Source of the DNA: Kitasatospora aureofaciens
GTDB lineage: Bacteria > Actinomycetota > Actinomycetes > Streptomycetales > Streptomycetaceae
Length of the DNA: 32,320 nucleotides
Assembly: GCF_019192735.1 (NCBI RefSeq)
Contig: NZ_JAHTKP010000078.1
Location: 1 to 32,320, forward strand
Reading direction: 5' to 3'
The notes beneath the pieces were generated by a model. That model saw only the letters and a list, made by a program, of their open reading frames with translations, ran no database searches and was not told the origin of the DNA. Shown here piece by piece: positions 23,468-31,383 of this stretch. Made by a program: the position numbers and the translations under genes. Each line of letters opens with the position of its first letter. The stretch's first letter is position 1.

Positions 23468-23587
23468 CCGTCGGAAGAACTTCGGGCCTGGCCGTCCGAA
23501 GCCCTGGCCGTCGGAAGAACCTCGGGCCTGGCCGTCCGAAGCCCTGGCCGTCCGAAGAACCTCAGGCCTGATCGTCCGAAATTCCTC
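23468..23587 (+). repeat. Three tandem 40-bp repeats between the two P450 genes
   Basis: Units at 23468-23507, 23508-23547 and 23548-23587. The first two differ at one base; the third is more diverged. Each unit contains two related halves, CCGTCGGAAGAAC and CCGTCCGAAGCCCTGG. The array begins at the base after the first P450 stop and ends just before the ribosome-binding site of the second. There are no unique spacers, so it is not CRISPR. Confidence 0.9.
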
Positions 23588-23610
23588 AGACCGAAGGAGA
23601 GTTGCTGCCG

Positions 23611-24825
23611 ATGACCGCCGCCCCGGCCCCGATCGCCCTCGACCCGCTGGCCCGCGACAACGCCGCCGAGGGCGCCCTGCTGTGCGCCGCCGGCCCGGCG
23701 GTGCCGGTGGAGCTGCCCGGCGGGGTCGCCGCGTGGGCGGTGACGCAGCACGCGGCCGCGCGCGATCTGCTGACCGACGCCCGGCTGGTGAAGGACGCCG
23801 TGCACTGGGCGGCCTACCAGCGCGGCGAGGTCCCGAAGACCTGGCCGCTGATCGGCCTGGCCGTGCCCGGCCCGAGCATGGTGACCACGGACGGCGCCGA
23901 GCACCGCCGGCTGCGGGCCCTGGTGGCGCAGGCGTTCACCCCGCGCCGGGTGGAGCTGATGCGCCCGCGCGTCGAGGAGATCACCCACGGGCTGCTGGAC
24001 GCGCTGGCCGCGGGCGAGCCGGTGGCGGATCTGAAGTCGGCGTTCGCGTTCCCGCTGCCGATGACGGTGATCTGCTCGCTGCTGGGCGTCCCGGAGTCGG
24101 ACCACGGGGTGCTGCGCGACCTGTACGAGCGGTTCTTCGGCATCAAGCCCGACCCGGCGGGCATCCAGGCGACCGTCGCTGGGCTGAACGCCTTCGTCAA
24201 CGACCTGGTGGCGCAGCGCCGTTCGGCCCCCGGCGACGACCTGGCGAGCGTCCTGCTGGCGGCGGACACCGAAGGCGGGGCGCTGACCGACGCGGAGGCG
24301 GCTGCCACCCTGCGGGTGATCATCGCGGCCGGGCACGAGACCACGGTGAACCTGATCGGCAACGCCGTCCGGGCGCTGCTGTCCCACCCGGACCAGCTGG
24401 AGCTGGTGCGGTCGGGGCAGGTGTCCTGGGACGCGGTGGTGGAGGAGTCGCTCCGCTGGACCCCGCCGACCAGCAACTTCCTGTTCCGCTTCGCCGCGGA
24501 GGACATTCCGGTCGGCGACACGGTGATCCCGGCGGGCGCGCCGGTGCTGATCTCGTACAACGCGATCGGCCGGGATCCGGCGCAGCACGGGGTGACGGCG
24601 GAGCTGTTCGACATCACCCGGGACCCGGCCCGCCACCTGTCCTTCGGTCATGGCCCGCACGTCTGCCCGGGTTCGCCGCTGGCCCGGCTGGAGGCGGGGG
24701 TGGCGCTGCCGGCGCTGTTCGAGCGGTTCCCGGAGCTGTTGTTGGCGGTGCCGGACGAGGAGCTGCGGCCGAGCCCGTCGCTGGTGGTCAACAGTCTCCT
24801 GGAGCTGCCGGTCCGGCTGCATTGA
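23611..24825 (+). CDS. CYP154-like cytochrome P450
   Basis: A 404-residue soluble bacterial P450 with all canonical motifs. The I-helix is AGHETT (241-245), the K-helix ESLR (279-282), and the heme loop FGHGPHVCPGSPLARLEA has axial Cys352. It needs ferredoxin and reductase partners from elsewhere in the genome. Pairing with the ExxR-less P450 and conservon location match CYP154 genes; members oxidise steroids, fatty acids or small aromatics, so the substrate cannot be predicted. The ATG at 23611 follows AAGGAG; a TTG at 23602 is too close to it. The gene is 143 bp from the preceding P450 across a tandem repeat, and a terminator follows. Confidence 0.9.
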   Translation: MTAAPAPIALDPLARDNAAEGALLCAAGPAVPVELPGGVAAWAVTQHAAARDLLTDARLVKDAVHWAAYQRGEVPKTWPLIGLAVPGPSMVTTDGAEHRRLRALVAQAFTPRRVELMRPRVEEITHGLLDALAAGEPVADLKSAFAFPLPMTVICSLLGVPESDHGVLRDLYERFFGIKPDPAGIQATVAGLNAFVNDLVAQRRSAPGDDLASVLLAADTEGGALTDAEAAATLRVIIAAGHETTVNLIGNAVRALLSHPDQLELVRSGQVSWDAVVEESLRWTPPTSNFLFRFAAEDIPVGDTVIPAGAPVLISYNAIGRDPAQHGVTAELFDITRDPARHLSFGHGPHVCPGSPLARLEAGVALPALFERFPELLLAVPDEELRPSPSLVVNSLLELPVRLH

Positions 24826-24842
24826 CGCATCGTCAGGAATCC

Positions 24843-24871
24843 GTGGCCCCGTCTGTGCAGGACGGGGCCAC
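24843..24871 (+). terminator. Terminator of the conservon/P450 operon
   Basis: A perfect 11-bp stem GTGGCCCCGTC/GACGGGGCCAC (24843-24853 and 24861-24871) with a 7-base loop, 17 bases after the second P450 stop. There is no T tract, as is common in streptomycetes. The rest of the 251-bp spacer up to 25076 shows nothing else I can name. Confidence 0.8.
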
Positions 24872-25076
24872 CGGTGTCTCCGGGCGCCGCTCGGGTCACG
24901 ACTGGGGCACTTGCCGATGAAGGTCGAACGCGGACCTTGGCGGCGGCCGGTGGCTGGGTTAACGTCGTCGGATCGGCCCGCCGTCCATCCGTGGTGATCT
25001 CCGCACGCCCATCTCGGGTACAGCGCAATGTCGTTCAGCTCACAGCCGGCAGTACGCCCTGGCGAGGAGGACCGCA

Positions 25077-26462
25077 TTGACTCCCAACCCGACCGCGCCG
25101 TCCAAGAGTTCACGCCGCCGCCTGGTCGCCGCACCCGCGCTGCTGGCGGCGCTGGCGCTGACCGCGGCCTGCTCGAACAGCTCCGGCGGTTCGGGTGACG
25201 GTGGCGGCGGAGCCCAGACGCTGTCCGGCGACTGCGCCAAGTACCAGCCGTATGCCGGTCATTCAGGCACCACGGTGACGATGTTCGCCTCGATCCTGAG
25301 CCCGGAGTCGGACAACCTGGAGAAGTCCTGGGCCGAGTTCGGCAAGTGCACCGGGATCAAGATCAGTTATGAGGGCTCGAACGACTTCGAGTCGCAGCTG
25401 CCCGTCCGGGTGGCCGGCGGCAACGCCCCGGACTTCGCGATCATCCCGCAGCCGGGCCTGCTGGCGCAGATGGTGAAGAGCAGCAAGGTGGTGAAGCCGC
25501 CCGCCCAGACGGTCGCCAACCAGGACAAGTGGAGCCCGGTCTGGAAGACCTACGGCTCGGTCAACGGCACCTTCTACGCGGCCCCGATGAGCGCCAACAT
25601 GAAGTCGCTGGTCTGGTACTCGCCGAAGACCTTCAAGGCGGCCGGCTACGAGGTGCCGAAGACCTGGGCCGACCTGATGGCGCTCAGCGACCGGATCGCC
25701 AAGGCCGGCGGCGGCAAGCCGTGGTGCGGCGGCATCGCCTCCGGTACGGCCACCGGCTGGCCGGCCACCGACTGGCTGGAGGAGGTGGTGCTGGGCACGT
25801 ACGGCGGTGACGTGTACGACCAGTGGGTCGGCCACCAGGTGAAGTTCTCCGACGAGAAGATCACCGCCGCGATGAAGACCGTCGCCGACTGGATGCAGAA
25901 CCCGGCCTGGGTGAACGGCGGTTACGGCGACGTCAAGTCGATCGCCACCACCACCTTCCAGGACGCGGGCGCGCCGATCCTCACCGGCAAGTGCCTCATG
26001 CTCCAGCAGGCGTCCTTCTACAAGGCGCAGTGGCCCAAGGACACCAAGATCGGTCCGGACGGCGACATCTTCGCCTTCCACCTGCCCGCGGTGAACCCGG
26101 CGATCGCCAGCCCGGTCGAGGGCGGCGGCGAGTTCCTGACCGCGTTCGCGAGCCGGCCCGAGGTGCAGGCGGTGCAGAACTACCTGTCCAGCTCGGACTG
26201 GGCGAGCAGCCGGGTGAAGACCGCCACCGGCTGGGTCTCGGCCAACCAGGGCGTGGACAAGAGCCTGTACACCGACCCGATCGACCGGCTGTCGGCGGAC
26301 GCGCTGACCGACCCGGGCGCGACCTTCCGCTTCGACGCCTCCGACATGATGCCGGCCGCGGTCGGCTCCGGGCAGGAGTGGAAGTCGCTGACCGCCTGGT
26401 TCGCCGAGGGCCAGTCGATCCAGAAGACCGCCGCCGACATCGACGCCGCCTGGCCGCAGTAG
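25077..26462 (+). CDS. Carbohydrate ABC transporter substrate-binding lipoprotein (AglE-like)
   Basis: A 461-residue extracellular solute-binding protein of family 1. The signal sequence RRRLVAAPALLAALALTAACS places a lipid-modified Cys at residue 32, followed by a Gly/Ser-rich tether. The mature part shows the family pattern (VTMFASILSPESDNLEKSW, PDFAIIPQPGLLAQMV, KTWADLMALSDRI, then a C-terminal WPQ). The nearest recognised relatives are alpha-glucoside binders of the AglE type, but the ligand is not certain. It starts at a TTG (25077) 6 bases after GAGGAGG. First gene of a three-gene importer operon; no sugar regulator lies next to it. Confidence 0.88.
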   Translation: MTPNPTAPSKSSRRRLVAAPALLAALALTAACSNSSGGSGDGGGGAQTLSGDCAKYQPYAGHSGTTVTMFASILSPESDNLEKSWAEFGKCTGIKISYEGSNDFESQLPVRVAGGNAPDFAIIPQPGLLAQMVKSSKVVKPPAQTVANQDKWSPVWKTYGSVNGTFYAAPMSANMKSLVWYSPKTFKAAGYEVPKTWADLMALSDRIAKAGGGKPWCGGIASGTATGWPATDWLEEVVLGTYGGDVYDQWVGHQVKFSDEKITAAMKTVADWMQNPAWVNGGYGDVKSIATTTFQDAGAPILTGKCLMLQQASFYKAQWPKDTKIGPDGDIFAFHLPAVNPAIASPVEGGGEFLTAFASRPEVQAVQNYLSSSDWASSRVKTATGWVSANQGVDKSLYTDPIDRLSADALTDPGATFRFDASDMMPAAVGSGQEWKSLTAWFAEGQSIQKTAADIDAAWPQ

Positions 26463-26580
26463 GCGCCGCACCCACCAGGCGTCACCAGGCGTCACCGGGA
26501 CCACCTGCCGAGGGCGGTGCGGGGCCACCCACCCGCACCGCCCGCCCCCTTCCCACCGGCACCAGGAGGGACCTACAGCC

Positions 26581-27603
26581 ATGTCCGTACCCGGCACCCC
26601 GTCACCGGCCGTCGCGCTCGCCGGCGGCGCTTGGGGCGACGCGGCGATCAAGTTCGCCAACAGCTTCGGCGCGATCGCGGGCTTCCTCGGCATCCTGCTG
26701 GTGGTGTTCTTCGCGGCCGGCCGCGCCCGGGGCCGTCTGGCCCGCCCGCTCGCGGTCGCCGTGTTCCTCGGCCCGGCCGTGCTGCTGCTCCTGGTCGGCC
26801 TGGTCGTGCCGCTGCTGCGCACCGGCTATCTGAGCCTGCTGAACGACGACGGCACCCGCTTCGTCGGCGGCGAGAACTACGGCTGGGCGTTCACCACCGA
26901 GTCGGTGCAGGAGGTGCTGGTCAACACCCTGCTCTGGCTGGTGATCGCGCCGCTGGTGGCGACCGGGCTGGGCCTGGTGCTGGCGCTGCTGGTGGACCGG
27001 ATGCGCGGCCAGGCGGTGTACAAGTCGCTGATCTTCATGCCGATGGCGATCTCGCTGGTCGGCGCCTCGATCATCTTCAAGTTCGTCTACGAGTCGCGCG
27101 GCCCGGGCCAGTCGCAGATCGGCCTGCTCAGCCAGCTGGCTGTCGCGCTGGGCTGGGACGACCCGCCGAACTGGATGCTCTCCCAGCCGCTGAACACCTT
27201 CCTGCTGATGGCGGTGATGGTCTGGGTGCAGACGGGCTTCGCGATGGTGGTGCTGTCGGCGGCGATCAAGGCGATCCCGGACGAGATCACCGAGGCGGCC
27301 CGGCTGGACGGCGCCGGCGGGGTGCGGCTGTTCTGGTACGTCACCGTGCCGATGATCCGCACGACGGTGGTGGTCGTGCTGACCACCGTCATGATCACCA
27401 CGCTGAAGGCCTTCGACATCGTCCGCACCATGACCGGCGGCAACTTCGGCACCCAGGTGCTGGCGAACGAGATGTACTCGCAGTCCTTCGTGCAGTTCAA
27501 CACCGGGCACGGCAGCGCCCTCGCAGTGATCCTTTTCCTCGCCGTGCTGCCGCTGGTGGCCTACAACATCGTCCAGCTGCGGAAGGAACGTGGGGTCCGA
27601 TGA
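26581..27603 (+). CDS. Carbohydrate ABC transporter permease (AglF-like)
   Basis: A 340-residue membrane protein with about eight hydrophobic segments, longer than the usual six because of two N-terminal helices (AIAGFLGILLVVFFAAG and AVAVFLGPAVLLLLVGLVV). The EAA loop EAARLDGAGGVRLFWYVTVP contacts the ATPase. It belongs to the MalF-type permeases of the carbohydrate uptake family CUT1. The ATG at 26581 follows AGGAGGGA. Its TGA overlaps the ATG of the second permease (ATGA). In the 118-bp gap after the binding protein, CACCAGGCGT is repeated twice. Confidence 0.92.
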   Translation: MSVPGTPSPAVALAGGAWGDAAIKFANSFGAIAGFLGILLVVFFAAGRARGRLARPLAVAVFLGPAVLLLLVGLVVPLLRTGYLSLLNDDGTRFVGGENYGWAFTTESVQEVLVNTLLWLVIAPLVATGLGLVLALLVDRMRGQAVYKSLIFMPMAISLVGASIIFKFVYESRGPGQSQIGLLSQLAVALGWDDPPNWMLSQPLNTFLLMAVMVWVQTGFAMVVLSAAIKAIPDEITEAARLDGAGGVRLFWYVTVPMIRTTVVVVLTTVMITTLKAFDIVRTMTGGNFGTQVLANEMYSQSFVQFNTGHGSALAVILFLAVLPLVAYNIVQLRKERGVR

Positions 27604-28547
27604 GCCGGTTGAACGCGCATGACGGCAACCCGCTCGGCACGCGCCGCGGCAGCCCGGTCCGGAAGGCGTTCAGCAGCCCGCTCGCCTCGGTGTTCGTGAT
27701 CGCGGTGACGGTGCTGTGGACGATCCCGACGCTGGGCCTGCTGGTGACCTCGCTGCGGCCCAAGCAGGACGTGACGGCGGACGGCTGGTGGAACGCCTTC
27801 GTCCACCCGGACCTCGGCCTCGGCAACTACCACACGGTGCTGTTCGAGGGCGGCTCCGGCGTCTCGACCGGCCTGATGCCGTTCCTGGTCAACTCGCTGG
27901 CGATCAGCATCCCGGCCACCCTGTTCCCGCTGGTGCTGGCGGCGATGGCGGCGTACGGGCTGGCGTGGGTGAGGTTCCGGGGCAGCGACACCGTGTTCTT
28001 CGTGGTGTTCGCGCTCCAGGTGGTGCCGATCCAGATGGCGCTGATCCCGTTGCTGCGGCTGTTCTCCGGCGGCGCGCACCTGGGCTCGCTGACGCTGATC
28101 CCGCCGGTGGACCTGAAGGGCAGCTACGCGCCGGTCTGGCTGGCGCACACGATGTTCGCGCTGCCGCTGGCGGTGTTCCTGCTGCACAACTTCATCGCCC
28201 AGCTGCCGCGGGACCTGATGGAGGCGGCGGTGGTGGACGGCGCCTCGCACTTCAAGATCTTCCGGTCGATCGTGCTGCCGCTGTGCACCCCGGCGCTGGC
28301 TTCGTTCGCGATCTTCCAGTTCCTGTGGGTCTGGAACGACCTGCTGGTGGCGCTGACCTTCGCGGGCGGCACGCCGGAGGTGGCGCCGATGACGGTCCGG
28401 CTGGCGCAGCTGGCCGGGTCCTTCGGCGGGCGCTGGGAGCTGCTGACGGCGGGGGCGTTCCTGTCGATCATCGTCCCGCTGATCGTCTTCTTCAGCCTGC
28501 AGCGGTACTTCGTCCGCGGCCTGCTGGCGGGTTCGGTGAAGGGCTAG
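27600..28547 (+). CDS. Carbohydrate ABC transporter permease (AglG-like)
   Basis: A 315-residue MalG-type inner-membrane permease with six predicted helices and the EAA loop EAAVVDGASHFKIFRSIVLP. The start is set by the ATGA overlap with the upstream permease. A long periplasmic segment (about residues 55-95) is typical of AglG-like proteins. No ATP-binding subunit follows; in streptomycetes many CUT1 importers share the ATPase MsiK encoded elsewhere, which is the likely partner. Confidence 0.92.
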   Translation: MSRLNAHDGNPLGTRRGSPVRKAFSSPLASVFVIAVTVLWTIPTLGLLVTSLRPKQDVTADGWWNAFVHPDLGLGNYHTVLFEGGSGVSTGLMPFLVNSLAISIPATLFPLVLAAMAAYGLAWVRFRGSDTVFFVVFALQVVPIQMALIPLLRLFSGGAHLGSLTLIPPVDLKGSYAPVWLAHTMFALPLAVFLLHNFIAQLPRDLMEAAVVDGASHFKIFRSIVLPLCTPALASFAIFQFLWVWNDLLVALTFAGGTPEVAPMTVRLAQLAGSFGGRWELLTAGAFLSIIVPLIVFFSLQRYFVRGLLAGSVKG

Positions 28548-28576
28548 CGGCGCTCTGAGCAGGGGTCAGGGCTTTA

Positions 28577-28615
28577 TGAACCTGTTCAGAACTGATTTTT
28601 GAACCCGTTCAGAAC
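28577..28615. repeat. Two 16-bp palindrome-containing direct repeats in a convergent spacer
   Basis: TGAACCTGTTCAGAAC (28577-28592) and TGAACCCGTTCAGAAC (28600-28615) differ at one base and are 23 bp apart. Each contains TGAAC-N2-GTTCA and an overlapping GTTC-A-GAAC. They lie between the importer operon and the convergent exporter gene, in AT-richer DNA than the surroundings. Function unknown: an operator pair or paired RNA hairpins. Confidence 0.7.
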
Positions 28616-28675
28616 GGTCTGCAGTCGGCGGCAGCCGCACGGCCGGGGAAGGCGCAGGCGGCTGGGGGCGGCGAA

Positions 28676-28712
28676 CGGGCCGGCCGGGAGCGTGCTGCTC
28701 CCGGCCGGCCCG
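28676..28712. terminator. Terminator in the convergent spacer, before the MFS exporter's 3' end
   Basis: A perfect 16-bp stem (28676-28691 and 28697-28712) with loop GTGCT, 17 bases downstream of the exporter's stop on the minus strand and 129 bases after the permease stop on the plus strand. It may serve both. Confidence 0.85.
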
Positions 28713-28728
28713 TGCGGGTTGCGGTGGC

Positions 28729-30276
28729 TCAGTGCATCGCGACGCCGGAGGACTCCGACGGCAGGTCGCTGGCCTTGGCCTTGATCGCGAAGACCGCGAC
28801 GATCAGCGCGACCGCGGCGAGCGCGGCGCCCACGACGAATCCGTGCGAAATGCCCTGGGTGAGGACCGAGTTGGCGGCGTCGGTGCCCTGGGGGAACTCG
28901 TGGTGCTCCTGCAGGTGGGCCAGCTGGTCCGGCGAGGCCGACTCCATGAACTTCGGCAGCTGCACCTTGAACTCGGCCGTGGCGTAGTGCGCGAAGACCG
29001 TGGTCAGGATCGACAGCCCGAGCGAACCGCCGATCTGCTGCATCGAGTTGAGCAGGCCGGACGCGGCGCCGGTCTCCTCGCCAGGGACGCCCGCAACGGC
29101 GAGCAGCATCACCGGGACGAAGATCAGACCCATGCCGAAGCCGAACACCACCGTGGGGCCGAGCACCCCGTCGACGTAGCCGCTGTCCTTGCTCATCTGG
29201 GTCAGCCAGCTGAGGCCGACGGTGACCAGCAGCGCGCCGCCCGCCATGAACGGCTTCGGACCGTACTTGGCCTGGAGGTTGGACGCGAGCTGCGCGGCGA
29301 TGATGATCGACACGCTGATCGGCAGGAAGGAGACGCCGGCCCTCAGCGGGCTGTAGCCGAGCGGGCCCTGCACGAAGAGTACGACGTAGAAGAAGATGCC
29401 GAACATGGCCGCGGCCAGGCAGAGCATCATCACCAGGCCGCCGGTGCGGTTGCGGTCGGCGAACAGGTGCAGGGGGGTGATCGGCTGGGCGGTCCGCTTC
29501 TCGATCACGAAGAAGGCGACCAGCAGGATCGCGCCGGCCGCGAAGGAGCCGAGCGTGATGCTGTCCGACCAGCCGTCCGAGGCGGCCCGGATGAACCCGT
29601 AGACCAGGCCGACCAGGCCGAGCGTCGAGGCGAGTGCGCCGGGCAGGTCGAAGCGGCCCTCGTGGCGCTCGGACTCGGTGATGTAGCGCGGCGCGGCGAC
29701 CGCGATCAGCACCGCGATCGGCACGTTGACGAAGAAGACCCAGCGCCAGTTCAGGTACTCGGTGAGCAGGCCGCCGGCCAGCAGGCCGATCGCGGCGCCC
29801 GAGCCGGCCACCGCCGAGAACACGCCGAACGCCTTGTTGCGTTCCGGCCCTTCCTCGAAGTTGGTGGCGATCAGGGCGAAGGCCGTCGGTGAACAGATCG
29901 CGCCGCCGATGCCCTGGAGCGCGCGGGCGGCCAGCAGCAGGCCGCTGTCCTGGGCGAAGCCGCCGAGCAGCGAGGCCAGGCCGAACAGCAGGGTGCCGAA
30001 GATGAACACCCGGCGGCGGCCGAGGATGTCACCCGCGCGACCGCCGAGCAGCAGCAGCCCGCCGAAGGTCAGCGTGTAGGCGTTGATGACCCACGACAGG
30101 TCGGTGGTCGAGAAGTTCAGCGCGTCCTTGATGTGCGGCAGCGCGATGTTCACGATGGTCGCGTCGAGCACCACCATCAGCTGCGTGGCCGCGATGACGG
30201 CCAGGGTTATGCCCTTGCCCCGCCCCTGGCCGCTTTGCGGTGGCGAGTTCTTGCTGAGCGTGTCGGGAATAGCCAC
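28729..30276 (-). CDS. MFS drug-efflux transporter, DHA2 (14-TMS, EmrB/QacA) family
   Basis: A 515-residue major facilitator with about 14 hydrophobic segments. Motif D1-like LDATIVNIALPHIKDAL is in TM1, motif A-like GGRAGDILGRRR in the TM2-3 loop, LLAARALQGIGGAICSPTAFALI in TM4 and the antiporter motif C region GSGAAIGLLAGGLL in TM5. It is expected to export a toxic compound by proton antiport; the substrate is unknown. The GTG at 30276 has CAGGGGG about 7 bases upstream. It is divergent from a TetR regulator over a spacer with two matching palindromes, the classical arrangement for TetR-controlled efflux. Confidence 0.92.
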   Translation of the reverse strand: MAIPDTLSKNSPPQSGQGRGKGITLAVIAATQLMVVLDATIVNIALPHIKDALNFSTTDLSWVINAYTLTFGGLLLLGGRAGDILGRRRVFIFGTLLFGLASLLGGFAQDSGLLLAARALQGIGGAICSPTAFALIATNFEEGPERNKAFGVFSAVAGSGAAIGLLAGGLLTEYLNWRWVFFVNVPIAVLIAVAAPRYITESERHEGRFDLPGALASTLGLVGLVYGFIRAASDGWSDSITLGSFAAGAILLVAFFVIEKRTAQPITPLHLFADRNRTGGLVMMLCLAAAMFGIFFYVVLFVQGPLGYSPLRAGVSFLPISVSIIIAAQLASNLQAKYGPKPFMAGGALLVTVGLSWLTQMSKDSGYVDGVLGPTVVFGFGMGLIFVPVMLLAVAGVPGEETGAASGLLNSMQQIGGSLGLSILTTVFAHYATAEFKVQLPKFMESASPDQLAHLQEHHEFPQGTDAANSVLTQGISHGFVVGAALAAVALIVAVFAIKAKASDLPSESSGVAMH

Positions 30277-30304
30277 GATTGTGCCCCCTGCTGGCTATGT
30301 GCTT

Positions 30305-30348
30305 GGTGTGCTGCGTGCCTGTTGTGCTGCGTGCTGGGTGTGCTGCGG
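30305..30348. repeat. TGTGCTGCGTGC-type short repeats in the exporter leader
   Basis: GTGTGCTGCGTGC, TTGTGCTGCGTGC and GGTGTGCTGCGG occur in tandem at about 16-base spacing, followed by a CGGACC-TCG-GGTCCG hairpin (30346-30360). They lie upstream of the exporter start, in what would be its 5' leader. Confidence 0.6.
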
Positions 30349-30393
30349 ACCTCGGGTCCGGCATGCTCCTGCGCCGTGCGGCAGGCTGGGAAG

Positions 30394-30407
30394 GAACGGG
30401 ATCGTTC
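30394..30407. promoter_or_regulatory. Candidate TetR operator 1
   Basis: GAACGGGATCGTTC is a perfect GAACG-N4-CGTTC inverted repeat in the spacer between the divergent exporter and tetR genes. It is followed by ACTAAGG. Confidence 0.65.
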
Positions 30408-30439
30408 ACTAAGGTGGACGATATCCTGGCCCTGTTTGT

Positions 30440-30453
30440 GAACGCAAGCGTTC
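30440..30453. promoter_or_regulatory. Candidate TetR operator 2
   Basis: GAACGCAAGCGTTC is a second perfect GAACG-N4-CGTTC site, centre to centre 46 bp from the first, ending 16 bases before the tetR start. Followed by CTTAAGG. On the minus strand, TTGCGT with TATCGT at 18 bases could be the exporter promoter overlapping this site. Confidence 0.7.
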
Positions 30454-30469
30454 CTTAAGGTTGGTGACA

Positions 30470-31201
30470 ATGGATCATTCGGTGCGACGCCAGGCGATGG
30501 ACCGGGCGGCCGGTCCGGCCGCGGAGGCGGCGGGTGCGGCGGCGCCGCCGTCGCCGACGGCGCGGGCGGTTTCGGGCTCGGCGGGCCTCTGTCCGGTGCG
30601 GGTGGCCGCCGAGGTCCTCACCCGGCCGGTGCGGCGCCGGGGGAAGGAACTGGAGAGCGCGATCTTCGCGGCCACGCTCGACCAGCTCACCTCCGGCGGC
30701 TACGCGCGGCTGACGATGGAAGGTGTCGCCGCTGCGGCGCGGACCGGGAAGGCCGCGCTGTACCGGCGTTGGGCGTCCAAGGTCGAACTCGTTATCGACG
30801 CCCTGGACTCCACTCTCCCACGCCCTCACGGCATCCCCGACCTCGGGTCCGCCCGTGGTGAATTGCTCCAGCTCATCGAGGTGTTCGCGGAGGCGATGAA
30901 CTCCAGCGCGGGCAGCGCCCTGCACGCGCTGATGGGTGAGCTCTCCCATCAGCAGGCCGAGGTGTTCAAGGACTTCATCGTGCAGCGGGTGATCGAGCCG
31001 ACCAAGGACACCATCCTGGACATCCTCCGCCGCGGCGCCGAGCGCGGCGACGTCCGGCCCGACGCGGCCACCCCGATGGTTGCGGACGTCGTCCCCGCGA
31101 TGTTCCTCTACCAGGTCAAGATCTGCGGCCGGGAGAACGTGGCGCCCGACTACGCGGTCCGGATGGTGGACGACGTGCTGGTGCCGCTGATCCGGGCGTG
31201 A
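30470..31201 (+). CDS. TetR-family transcriptional regulator
   Basis: A 243-residue TetR regulator. An Ala/Pro-rich N-terminal extension of about 50 residues precedes the HTH (LESAIFAATLDQLTSGGYARLTMEGVAAAA, RTGKAALYRRWASKVELV; quoted in parts), and the all-helical ligand-binding domain ends VDDVLVPLIRA. It probably represses the divergent exporter and itself through the GAACG-N4-CGTTC pair, being released by the exporter's substrate. The ATG at 30470 is preceded by AAGG at 9 bases; TTG 30461 and GTG 30464 in the same frame are alternatives. The N-terminal extension is longer than usual. Confidence 0.9.
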   Translation: MDHSVRRQAMDRAAGPAAEAAGAAAPPSPTARAVSGSAGLCPVRVAAEVLTRPVRRRGKELESAIFAATLDQLTSGGYARLTMEGVAAAARTGKAALYRRWASKVELVIDALDSTLPRPHGIPDLGSARGELLQLIEVFAEAMNSSAGSALHALMGELSHQQAEVFKDFIVQRVIEPTKDTILDILRRGAERGDVRPDAATPMVADVVPAMFLYQVKICGRENVAPDYAVRMVDDVLVPLIRA

Positions 31202-31256
31202 GTCGTGATCCCGGGGTCGCGATCCGGGGTCGCGATCCGGGCGTCCGTCGTGATCC
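31189..31256. repeat. GATCC-rich direct repeats spanning the tetR stop codon
   Basis: The 23-base segments 31189-31211 and 31234-31256 are identical at 21 positions, and the first includes the tetR stop codon. Between them lie two shorter copies of GATCC(C)GGGGTCGC. It looks like a local duplication of the gene's 3' end. Confidence 0.75.
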
Positions 31257-31334
31257 GGACGTGAGCCGCGCTCCGGGCGGTTCGGGGTGGCTCCGGGCGC
31301 CTCGGTGGCGGGCTTAGGCTGGAGGCTGCCCCAG

Positions 31335-31366
31335 CTGAACGGGCTGCCCAACTGAACGGGCTCCCC
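31335..31366. repeat. CTGAACGGGCT direct repeat upstream of rnhB
   Basis: CTGAACGGGCTGCCC (31335-31349) and CTGAACGGGCTCCCC (31352-31366) differ at one base, 17 bp apart. A -10-like TAGGCT (31315-31320) lies just upstream, so the repeats would be in the rnhB leader. Confidence 0.6.
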
Positions 31367-31383
31367 GGCCGAAGGAACCTGCG

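Noticed and set aside
23468..23587. CRISPR array
   Set aside because: The 40-bp units are directly adjacent with no unique spacers, and no cas gene is present.
31311..31320. Iron box at GGCTTAGGCT before rnhB
   Set aside because: Only one short half resembles the iron-box core and there is no second half; it is better explained as a -10 element.
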